From NCBI GenBank assembly GCA_021323835.1, contig JAJPKI010000305.1:1-5503 (forward strand): 5,503 nt of DNA. Direction: 5' to 3'. The position numbers were made by a program, and so were the translations under genes. The DNA is from Verrucomicrobiota bacterium. GTDB taxonomy: Bacteria > Verrucomicrobiota > Verrucomicrobiia > Limisphaerales > UBA11358. The notes below the pieces were generated by a model that made no database searches, was not told where the DNA came from, and saw nothing but the letters and a program-made list of their open reading frames with translations. Below, piece by piece: positions 1 to 5,227 of the stretch (positions are counted from its first letter, which is position 1; every line of letters begins with the position of its first letter).

Positions 1-23
1 CCCCTCGGCTCCACCAGCCTCAA

Positions 24-1160
24 TTAAATTCCTTTATTCGCCCGCCATAACAGCACGGCGCCGACGGCCTGAAAAATAAAATTTGGAACCCAGAAAATCA
101 GGTGCGGGAAAAATTCCGGCCGCGACGAGAGTGACGTTCCCAAAATCACAAAGCTGTAATAAATCAGCACTAAAATCAGCGCCATCGCGATGCCGATGTT
201 TGTCTCGCGGCGATGCACGCGGATGCCGAGCGGAATACCCACCAGCGCAAATCCAAAACACGCAAATGAAAAAGCAATTTGCTCATGCATTTGCGAGCGC
301 GCCTGCTGAATTAATTTTTCCGTCGCTTTGACTTCTGCGCGCCAGTTGGAATTGGTTGTCGCCGGAATCATCGTTAACAATTGTTCACGCTCTTGAAGCT
401 CGCGCTGCAATTGCGAAAAACTCATGTCGCTGATTTTGGGTTTGGCGTTCAAATTGTTCGTTGAATTTAAATCAATTGTTTCCGGCCATCGGGCGGCGAA
501 ATTTTGTTGCGACGCGCCGTTAGTCATCACCGTGATGCTGGTCACGTTGAGCAAATTTACCGTCATTTGTTTTTTTGCGGTGTCAATTTCCACTTTGCCG
601 CGTTCGGCCTGCAGGTAAGTATTTTTTTTGATTTCAAAAATCATCACATTTTTCAAATTGCCTTGATCGTTTTTGTCCACATGAAGAATATAACCCGGAA
701 AATCATAAATCAGCCGGCCTTCCGGCAACTGAACGTTCGCCAAATCATTTTTTGCATGTTCAATAACCAGATTGTAAGCCGCCCTCGAGCGCGGTCCCAG
801 GTCCATGTTAATCCACGCGCAAAGCCCGCAACATGCCAGGCTCAACAATAAAATCGGCGTGGCAAGCGAAAGCAAACTGATTCCGCTCGCGCGCGCGGCG
901 GTCAATTCCTGGTCGGCGCTGAACCGCCCAAAAACCAGCAACGTCGCCGTGATAAATCCAATGGGCAGCGCGAAAACCAAAACGAACGGAACCAGCAAAC
1001 CGATGACTTCCAAAACAATTGTAATCTTCAGCGTTCCGCCGAACAGCAGGGTGAGAATTTTTAACACATTGCCAAGCAGCAATACGAACGTGAACACAGT
1101 CACGGCCAGCGCAAGCGATGCCAGCACCTGTCGCGCCAGATATTTGTGCAGAGTTTTCAC
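24..1160 (-). CDS. LptF/LptG-family lipopolysaccharide export permease
   Basis: This 378-residue inner-membrane protein belongs to the YjgP/YjgQ (LptF/LptG) family, whose members form the transmembrane part of the LptB2FG ABC transporter that extracts LPS from the inner membrane and passes it to the periplasmic bridge. The sequence shows the family plan: three N-terminal membrane segments (about residues 11-38, 48-78, 97-118), a soluble periplasmic region (about 120-290), and three C-terminal segments (about 293-313, 320-341, 351-373). The family signature FGRFSADQELTAARASGIS follows the second segment (78-96), and the stretch MHEQIAF through GIPLGIRVHRRE (291-319) is also typical. The start is a GTG at 1158-1160 with no clear Shine-Dalgarno sequence; the MKTLHKYLARQ opening fits family N-termini. 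It is transcribed away from the ppk2-like gene. Whether it is the LptF or the LptG partner cannot be settled from this window, so no symbol is given. Confidence 0.93.
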   Translation of the reverse strand: MKTLHKYLARQVLASLALAVTVFTFVLLLGNVLKILTLLFGGTLKITIVLEVIGLLVPFVLVFALPIGFITATLLVFGRFSADQELTAARASGISLLSLATPILLLSLACCGLCAWINMDLGPRSRAAYNLVIEHAKNDLANVQLPEGRLIYDFPGYILHVDKNDQGNLKNVMIFEIKKNTYLQAERGKVEIDTAKKQMTVNLLNVTSITVMTNGASQQNFAARWPETIDLNSTNNLNAKPKISDMSFSQLQRELQEREQLLTMIPATTNSNWRAEVKATEKLIQQARSQMHEQIAFSFACFGFALVGIPLGIRVHRRETNIGIAMALILVLIYYSFVILGTSLSSRPEFFPHLIFWVPNFIFQAVGAVLLWRANKGI

Positions 1161-1180
1161 TTCGGCGATTCGGCAAGAGT

Positions 1181-1255
1181 TTCACGCAAAGTCGCGAAGG
1201 CGCAAAGAAATTTTTCTTAAAAATCTTTTGCGGGCTTGACGGCTTTGCACGAGAA
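1181..1255. repeat. Imperfect long inverted repeat with CGCAAAG-type units (dispersed-repeat-like)
   Basis: The gap between the two divergent genes holds a hairpin-capable element. The left arm (1181-1215) contains three tandem 8-mers, ACGCAAAG, TCGCGAAG and GCGCAAAG (1184-1207), followed by AAATTTTT. After a 3-nt turn, the right arm (1219-1255) runs AAAAAT, CTTTTGCG, GCTTGACG, GCTTTGCACGAGAA, which is an imperfect complement of the left arm. The element ends about 9 nt before the ppk2-like start codon, so a folded RNA would sit just upstream of, or over, its weak ribosome-binding region. From memory, sequences of this kind (CGCAAAG units paired with CTTTGCG units) are scattered through genomes of Verrucomicrobiota, Planctomycetota and some others. 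The copy number in this genome cannot be seen here. Confidence 0.7.
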
Positions 1256-1264
1256 TTGTTTCAA

Positions 1265-2134
1265 ATGAAAATTGACGCCGGCAAATTCCTTGTGCGTGAA
1301 GGTGAAAAGGTCAAGCTCAAGGATTGGCCGACGAAGGTGAAAAATTTTTACAAGGACAAGGACGATTACAAAAAAATTCTCGGCGAGCATATCGAAGAAT
1401 TACAAGCATTGCAAAATCGCTTCTACGCGTTCAATCGTTACGCTTTACTTTTAGTTTTTCAGGCGATGGACGCCGCGGGCAAGGACGGCGCGATTAAGCA
1501 CGTTTTATCCGGCGTCAATCCGCAAGGCTGCCAGGTTTTCAGTTTCAAACATCCGAGCGGTGAAGATTTGGAGCACGATTTTCTCTGGCGCACCACGCGC
1601 TGTCTGCCTGAACGCGGACACATTGGCATTTTCAACCGCTCGTATTACGAAGAAGTTTTGATTCTGCGCGTGCATCCGGAAATTTTGAAAGCCGAGGAAT
1701 TGCCCGACGAATTGGCCGACGACAAAAAAATCTGGGAACATCGCTATCATTCCATTGTCGAGTTGGAAAAACATTTGCACCGCAACGGCACGCGCATCAT
1801 CAAATTTTTCCTGCATTTATCGAAAGAAGAACAGCGCAAACGTTTTCTCGCGCGCATTGACGACCCGGACAAAAATTGGAAATTCAGCCGCGACGACATC
1901 AAGGAGCGCGATTTTTGGAAAGATTACATGATTGCCTACGAGGAATGTCTTTCCGCGACGAGCACAAAAAATGCGCCGTGGTTTGCTGTTCCTGCCGACG
2001 ACAAGAAAAACGCGCGGCTCATCATTTCGCAAATCATCCTCGACGCGCTGAACGACATGAAAGTCGTTTTCCCGAAAGTGGACGCGAAACGAAAAAAAGA
2101 ATTGCAGGAATTGCGCAAGCTGTTGGCCAAATAA
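1265..2134 (+). CDS. ppk2: Polyphosphate kinase 2 family protein (class III-like, polyphosphate:nucleotide phosphotransferase)
   Basis: This 289-residue cytoplasmic kinase belongs to the PPK2 family, which moves phosphate between inorganic polyphosphate and nucleotides. The P-loop is at about residues 67-75 (AMDAAGKDG, with D69 and K73), followed by IKHVLSGVNPQGCQVFSFKHP. The Walker B region is GHIGIFNRSYYEEVLILRVHPE (118-139) and the lid is RFLARIDDPDKNWKFSRDDI (193-212). The C-terminal APWFAVPADDKK (237-248) is also typical. The NRSYYEE and NPQG motifs resemble class III enzymes, which in characterised cases phosphorylate both AMP and ADP; that activity is inferred here. The ATG at 1265 was chosen because family similarity begins there; the frame stays open upstream, but that extension only translates the hairpin repeat and the opposite gene. 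The length is normal. The ribosome-binding site is weak. The stop lies 6 nt before the ModE-like gene, so the two are probably co-transcribed. The preferred direction and nucleotide cannot be read from sequence. Confidence 0.93.
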   Translation: MKIDAGKFLVREGEKVKLKDWPTKVKNFYKDKDDYKKILGEHIEELQALQNRFYAFNRYALLLVFQAMDAAGKDGAIKHVLSGVNPQGCQVFSFKHPSGEDLEHDFLWRTTRCLPERGHIGIFNRSYYEEVLILRVHPEILKAEELPDELADDKKIWEHRYHSIVELEKHLHRNGTRIIKFFLHLSKEEQRKRFLARIDDPDKNWKFSRDDIKERDFWKDYMIAYEECLSATSTKNAPWFAVPADDKKNARLIISQIILDALNDMKVVFPKVDAKRKKELQELRKLLAK

Positions 2135-2140
2135 TTTACC

Positions 2141-2497
2141 GTGAAATCAAAATCCAAAGCGGTCTTGCTTCCGCGATTGCGAATTGTCTCCGACAAAAGA
2201 ATTGCTTTTGGCCCGGGTAAAGCAGAGTTACTGGCATTGATTGCGGAAACCGGTTCCATCGGCGACGCGGCGAAGCAAATGAAAATGTCTTACATGCGCG
2301 CATGGTCGCTGGTGCAAACCATGAATAAATGCTTTAAAGAACCGCTTGTTGAAACGGCGCATGGCGGCAACGAACGCGGCGGCGCAAAATTAACCAAAGT
2401 CGGCGGGCAGATTTTGAAATTATATGAGCAAATGGAATCGGCCAGTTTGAAATCTTCCCAAAAACATTGGCCGTCATTTCAGAAGCTTCTGCGCTAA
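2141..2497 (+). CDS. ModE-like winged helix-turn-helix regulator (DNA-binding domain only)
   Basis: This 118-residue protein matches the N-terminal DNA-binding domain of ModE, the molybdate-responsive regulator. Visible features are the entry strand RLRIVSDKRIAFGPGKAELL (12-31), the helix-turn-helix GSIGDAAKQMKMSYMRAWSL (38-57), and the wing region PLVETAHGGNERGGAKLT (68-85). The GTG start at 2141 places the family core at the usual distance from the N-terminus, and no Shine-Dalgarno sequence is evident. E. coli ModE is more than twice as long because of two Mop/TOBE-type molybdate-binding domains; here the protein ends about 33 residues after the wing, so no molybdate-binding domain is present. 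HTH-only ModE relatives are known in other bacteria, and how they sense molybdate is unclear. The gene follows the ppk2-like gene by 6 nt and its stop codon overlaps a palindrome resembling a ModE operator. Its likely role is control of the downstream Moco operon. The symbol is withheld because the protein lacks the sensor part. Confidence 0.88.
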   Translation: MKSKSKAVLLPRLRIVSDKRIAFGPGKAELLALIAETGSIGDAAKQMKMSYMRAWSLVQTMNKCFKEPLVETAHGGNERGGAKLTKVGGQILKLYEQMESASLKSSQKHWPSFQKLLR

Positions 2498-2525
2498 CCG
2501 TTATATTTGACAAAAGATAACGGTT
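2496..2525. promoter_or_regulatory. Probable ModE operator (perfect 9+9 bp palindrome)
   Basis: The arms AACCGTTAT (2496-2504) and ATAACGGTT (2517-2525) are perfect inverted repeats separated by 12 bp. The left half extends as CGTTATATT, which matches my recollection of the E. coli modA operator in half-site sequence and in overall spacing (CGTTAT to ATAACG over 24 bp). It lies directly between a ModE-like gene and a Moco biosynthesis operon, which strongly favours an operator. The left arm overlaps the regulator's stop codon. No T-run follows the right arm, so an intrinsic terminator is less likely. Confidence 0.78.
2502..2512 (+). promoter_or_regulatory. Candidate promoter hexamers inside the ModE operator
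   Basis: Two overlapping sigma-70-like hexamers lie within the palindrome. TATATT (2502-2507) would be a good -10 element, but its -35 region inside the regulator gene is poor. TTGACA (2507-2512) is a perfect -35 element, but the region 16-18 bp downstream (around 2529-2536) holds only a weak -10. In either reading, a protein bound at the palindrome would block RNA polymerase, implying repression of the permease-moaD-moaE/moeA-moaC operon. Which hexamer is used, if any, cannot be decided here. Confidence 0.35.
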
Positions 2526-2556
2526 CTGGCGAAATCTAGGCCGCAAGGTTGAATCC

Positions 2557-3321
2557 ATGCACGACTTAACCACGCTTAACTGGATAATTTTGTTGGCTGC
2601 AGTTTTTACTGTCGCATTTTTTTATTCGTCCGTCGGCCACGGCGGCGCGACGGGTTATCTTGCGGCACTGGCGTTGCTTGGCATTGCCCCTGCATCGGCA
2701 AAAGTCGCCGTGCTCGTGACAAATATTTTGGTCGCAAGCGTCGCGTGGTTTCGTTTCTGGCGCGCGGGACATTTTGATTGGCGTGTCCTGTTTTCATTTG
2801 CGGTCGTTTCAATTCCGTGCGCTTATTACGGTTCAAGAATCCCTATCAGTCCGCAAATTTATAAAATTATTCTTGGCAGTGTATTGTTTGTTGCTGGATT
2901 GATTTTGCTCTTCCGCTCGCGCTGGCAAACGGACGCTGTTCCTGTAAAAAAATTCTTTCTTCCATTCGCATTGCTCATCGGGGGAGTGCTTGGATTTCTG
3001 GCGGGATTGACGGGAATCGGCGGCGGCGTTTTTTTAAGTCCATTATTGTATTTATTCCGTTGGGTGAAGCCGAAAACTACGGGCGGAATCGCCGCGGGAT
3101 TTATCGTCGTTAATTCCATCGCGGGACTCGTCGGCGCCGGTTGGGAAAAAATTTCGCATGCGGGAATTTTGCTTTGGCTTACCGTGCCTGCCGTCATCGG
3201 CGCGCTGCTTGGCACGCATTTGGGCGCGCGACGTTGGAGCAGTGTGACTTTCAGCCGCGTGCTTGCGGGCGTCTTGATTTTTGCCGGTGGGAAATTGTTG
3301 ATGGAAGTATTTTTAAAATGA
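2557..3321 (+). CDS. TauE/SafE-family membrane permease in a Moco operon
   Basis: This 254-residue polytopic inner-membrane protein belongs to the TauE/SafE family, whose members are mostly assigned to export or uptake of sulfur compounds such as sulfite or sulfoacetate. It is almost wholly hydrophobic, with roughly seven to nine membrane segments. It shows the internal duplication of the family: a first glycine-rich motif SSVGHGGATGYLAALALLGI (24-43), followed by a helix with VLVTNILVASVAWFRF (52-67), and a second motif LTGIGGGVFLSPLLYLF (151-167), followed by GGIAAGFIVVNSIAGLVG (176-193). The ATG at 2557 is preceded by AAGG at 2545-2548, a modest ribosome-binding site. It is the first gene after the ModE-type operator and is followed by moaD after a 41-nt gap. 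The context suggests a substrate linked to Moco (molybdate, tungstate, sulfite or another sulfur species), but this is inference; no substrate-specific residues are known to me. Confidence 0.88.
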   Translation: MHDLTTLNWIILLAAVFTVAFFYSSVGHGGATGYLAALALLGIAPASAKVAVLVTNILVASVAWFRFWRAGHFDWRVLFSFAVVSIPCAYYGSRIPISPQIYKIILGSVLFVAGLILLFRSRWQTDAVPVKKFFLPFALLIGGVLGFLAGLTGIGGGVFLSPLLYLFRWVKPKTTGGIAAGFIVVNSIAGLVGAGWEKISHAGILLWLTVPAVIGALLGTHLGARRWSSVTFSRVLAGVLIFAGGKLLMEVFLK

Positions 3322-3362
3322 AATTTGTCCAATCCAAGACGTTTCAATCGTCATCTCTTTGA
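3318..3362 (+). other. Possible 14-codon coupling ORF filling the permease-moaD gap
   Basis: An ATG at 3318 overlaps the permease stop as ATGA and opens a 14-codon frame (MKFVQSKTFQSSSL) whose TGA (3360-3362) directly abuts the moaD ATG at 3363. It therefore spans the intergenic gap exactly. moaD has no recognisable Shine-Dalgarno sequence, so a translational relay through this mini-frame is conceivable. There is no homology or strong ribosome-binding site to support it, and chance is a serious alternative. Confidence 0.2.
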
Positions 3363-3602
3363 ATGCGCATTTTATTTTTTGCCCAAACCAAAGACGCCGC
3401 CGAAACGTCTGAACTGGAAATAAAAATTTCCGGCAGCGCCAGTTTTGATGAAATTTGGGAAAAATTAGTCGCAGTTAAACCAAAGCTTACAGAATTTCGA
3501 AAGGCGACGCGGCTCGCGCGCAACGGCGAATATGCCGATGCGAAAACAAAATTTACCGACGCTGATGAAGTCGCGTTGATTCCACCTGTTTCCGGCGGAT
3601 GA
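3363..3602 (+). CDS. moaD: Molybdopterin synthase sulfur carrier subunit MoaD
   Basis: This 79-residue ubiquitin-like protein is the small subunit of molybdopterin synthase. In the family, the C-terminal glycine is adenylated and thiocarboxylated by MoeB-type enzymes with a sulfur donor, and the tail then inserts into MoaE to deliver sulfur to cyclic pyranopterin monophosphate. The sequence shows a first strand MRILFFAQTKDAA (1-13), the typical ARNGEY segment (52-57), and the diagnostic ending DADEVALIPPVSGG (66-79) with terminal Gly-Gly. The length is close to the 81 residues of E. coli MoaD. Its stop overlaps the next start in an ATGA arrangement, so it is translationally coupled to its partner MoaE, which helps keep the subunits balanced. 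No clear Shine-Dalgarno sequence precedes it. Confidence 0.95.
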   Translation: MRILFFAQTKDAAETSELEIKISGSASFDEIWEKLVAVKPKLTEFRKATRLARNGEYADAKTKFTDADEVALIPPVSGG

Positions 3603-5227
3603 AAATCGAAATTCAAATCACGAACCAGCCGATTCGTTCGCGCAGCCTGACGGAAAATTATCCGGCAGGCGCGATTGCGGAATTTTCCGGAATCGTTCGC
3701 GACTTGGAGAACGGCGAAAAAATTTCCGCGCTCGAATACGAAGCGTATTCGCCGATGGCGGAAAATGAGATGCGCCGAATTTTGGAATCGCTCAACGAAA
3801 AATTTCCGTGCCTTGCTGCCCAAGTGATTCATCGCGTTGGAATCATTCCTGTTGGTGAAACGGCAATTTACATTTGTGTCGTGGCGAAGCATCGCGGAGA
3901 AGCGTTTTCGATGCTTGCTGAATTTATGAATCGGCTGAAACAAGACGTGCCGATTTGGAAACGACGAGCAATTGTCAAAACTGAATCAGCACAACCTATT
4001 GTTTCCGTTGCTGTGAAAACGAGCGGGCACGGGAATGCCTTATCGTTGGACGATGCGGTTGCGGAGATTTCGTCATGCTGCCAGCCATTGCCCGGCGTTC
4101 ACGCTCCGTTAGCTGAATCGCTTGGCAGAATTTTGCGGGAAAATATTACTACGACGGAAGATTTACCCGCTGCTGACAAATCTACACGTGATGGCTACGC
4201 GGTTTTAAAAAACGATTCGTCAGAAATTTTATCCGTTGTGGATGCGATTCATGCCGCCGATTGGAAGCCGCGACAATTGAAAATCGGCGAAGCCGTTCGC
4301 ATCGCGACGGGAGGCTCGCTGCCTTGCAAAAATGTGTGCGTTATCATGCAGGAAAATGTTGAGCGCAATGGCGACATAATTAAAATTGTTCGTCACGAAT
4401 CAAATTTGAACATTCGCAAACGCGGCGAAGAAATTCGCGCGGGCGAAACGATTTTGAACTCCGGCGCAAAATTGGATGCGGGCAAATTGGCGTTGTTGGC
4501 AACAGTCGGCTACGCGCAACCGCTGGTCAGCCCGAAGCTGAAAATCATTCATTTCACAACCGGCGATGAAATTATTTCGCCGGAACAAAAGCCCAAGCCG
4601 GGTCAAATCCGCGATAGCAATTCCATTTTGATTCATGCGCTTCTGAAAAATTTTCCATGCGAGCTGGTGCAGCAACATTTGCCGGAAAACTTTGAGATGG
4701 CCAAGCAAGTGATTTCAGCCTTTAGCCTTCAGCCTCCAGCCTTCGATCTTGTCCTCGTTTCCGGCGGCGCAAGCGTCGGCGATAAAGATTTTACGCGACC
4801 ACTGCTGGAATGGCTTGATTTCGAAATTGTTTTCAATCGCATTGCCATTCGTCCCGGCGCGCCCTTGATTTTTGGAACAAACGGAAATCGCGCCGCTTTT
4901 GGTTTGCCGGGAAATCCGCTGTCGCATTTCGTTTGTTTTCATTTATTCGTCGCGGCGGCTTTAAAAAAATTGGTCGGCGACGAACCGCGAAAGTTTTTAC
5001 GTGGTAATCTGGCAGCAAAGCTGGACGATGCACCGAATTCGCGAGAAACTCTTTGGCCGGTGCGTTGCGAAATCCAAAATGGCAAATGGGAATTGACGCC
5101 GTTGCGCTGGAGCAGTTCCGGCGATGCAACCTGTTTGGCGGAAACGAATGCGTTAATTCGCATTCCGGCGAATCGCGGTTCAATTGAATCAGGCGCAGAA
5201 GTTGAATTCTTTCGGACACATTATTAA
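3599..5227 (+). CDS. MoaE-MoeA fusion: molybdopterin synthase large subunit joined to molybdate insertase
   Basis: This 542-residue protein joins two normally separate Moco enzymes. Residues 1 to about 129 are MoaE: the family catalytic and binding residues appear as R34 (FSGIVR), H98-R99 (AKHRGEAF), K114 (RLK) and K121 (IWKRR), the counterparts of E. coli R39, H103-R104, K119 and K126. After a linker of about 17 residues (130-146), residues 147-542 are MoeA, close in length to E. coli MoeA. Its motifs are DKSTRDGYAV (193-202), GEAVRIATGG (230-239), IRKRGEEI (272-279), TTGDEI (320-325), SGGASVGDKDF (388-398), RIAIRPGAPLIFG (414-426) and GLPGNP (435-440). The two lysines near E. coli 275 and 279 are arginines here (R414, R418). 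The start overlaps the moaD stop (ATGA) and the stop overlaps the moaC start (TAATG). An in-frame GTG at 4013 could give a separate MoeA by internal initiation, but no ribosome-binding site precedes it. MogA, which acts between these two steps, is not part of the fusion. Confidence 0.94.
   Translation: MKIEIQITNQPIRSRSLTENYPAGAIAEFSGIVRDLENGEKISALEYEAYSPMAENEMRRILESLNEKFPCLAAQVIHRVGIIPVGETAIYICVVAKHRGEAFSMLAEFMNRLKQDVPIWKRRAIVKTESAQPIVSVAVKTSGHGNALSLDDAVAEISSCCQPLPGVHAPLAESLGRILRENITTTEDLPAADKSTRDGYAVLKNDSSEILSVVDAIHAADWKPRQLKIGEAVRIATGGSLPCKNVCVIMQENVERNGDIIKIVRHESNLNIRKRGEEIRAGETILNSGAKLDAGKLALLATVGYAQPLVSPKLKIIHFTTGDEIISPEQKPKPGQIRDSNSILIHALLKNFPCELVQQHLPENFEMAKQVISAFSLQPPAFDLVLVSGGASVGDKDFTRPLLEWLDFEIVFNRIAIRPGAPLIFGTNGNRAAFGLPGNPLSHFVCFHLFVAAALKKLVGDEPRKFLRGNLAAKLDDAPNSRETLWPVRCEIQNGKWELTPLRWSSSGDATCLAETNALIRIPANRGSIESGAEVEFFRTHY
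4717..4744 (+). repeat. Four tandem heptamers inside the MoeA coding region
   Basis: Four consecutive 7-mers, AGCCTTT, AGCCTTC, AGCCTCC and AGCCTTC, lie in the fusion gene and encode part of the segment SAFSLQPPAF (373-382) just before the SGGASVG motif. The unit length is not a multiple of three, so gain or loss of one unit would shift the frame. The segment falls where MoeA proteins vary in sequence, and the overall domain length is not clearly enlarged. Confidence 0.75.

Noticed and set aside
805..1239. 144-codon plus-strand open frame opposite the permease gene, ending in the repeat
   Set aside because: It is a shadow of the LptF/LptG-family gene; its C-terminal SRRRKEIFLKN-like end is only a translation of the CGCAAAG repeat.
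1118..1264. N-terminal extension of the polyphosphate kinase reading frame by 49 codons
   Set aside because: The extension translates the lptF-family gene antisense and the hairpin repeat, giving arginine/lysine-rich sequence without family similarity; PPK2 similarity starts at the ATG at 1265.
1161..1264. Small RNA gene or defined promoter pair in the divergent gap
   Set aside because: TTGACG at 1236-1241 resembles a -35 element but has no acceptable -10 at normal spacing and lies in the repeat arm; nothing else supports an RNA gene.
2496..2525. Palindrome read as a rho-independent terminator of the ppk2-modE transcript
   Set aside because: The 9-bp stem has a 12-nt loop and no following T-run, and the half-sites fit a ModE operator; a minor termination role cannot be excluded.
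3344..3943. 199-codon open frame on the minus strand opposite moaD and the MoaE domain
   Set aside because: It is fully antisense to two strongly supported genes and has a biased Arg/Phe/Asn-rich composition with no recognisable motif; it reflects codon bias of the real genes.
4013..5227. Separate moeA gene starting at the in-frame GTG at 4013
   Set aside because: The frame is continuous with MoaE, there is no ribosome-binding site before this GTG, and the linker looks ordinary; the single fusion is the simpler reading.
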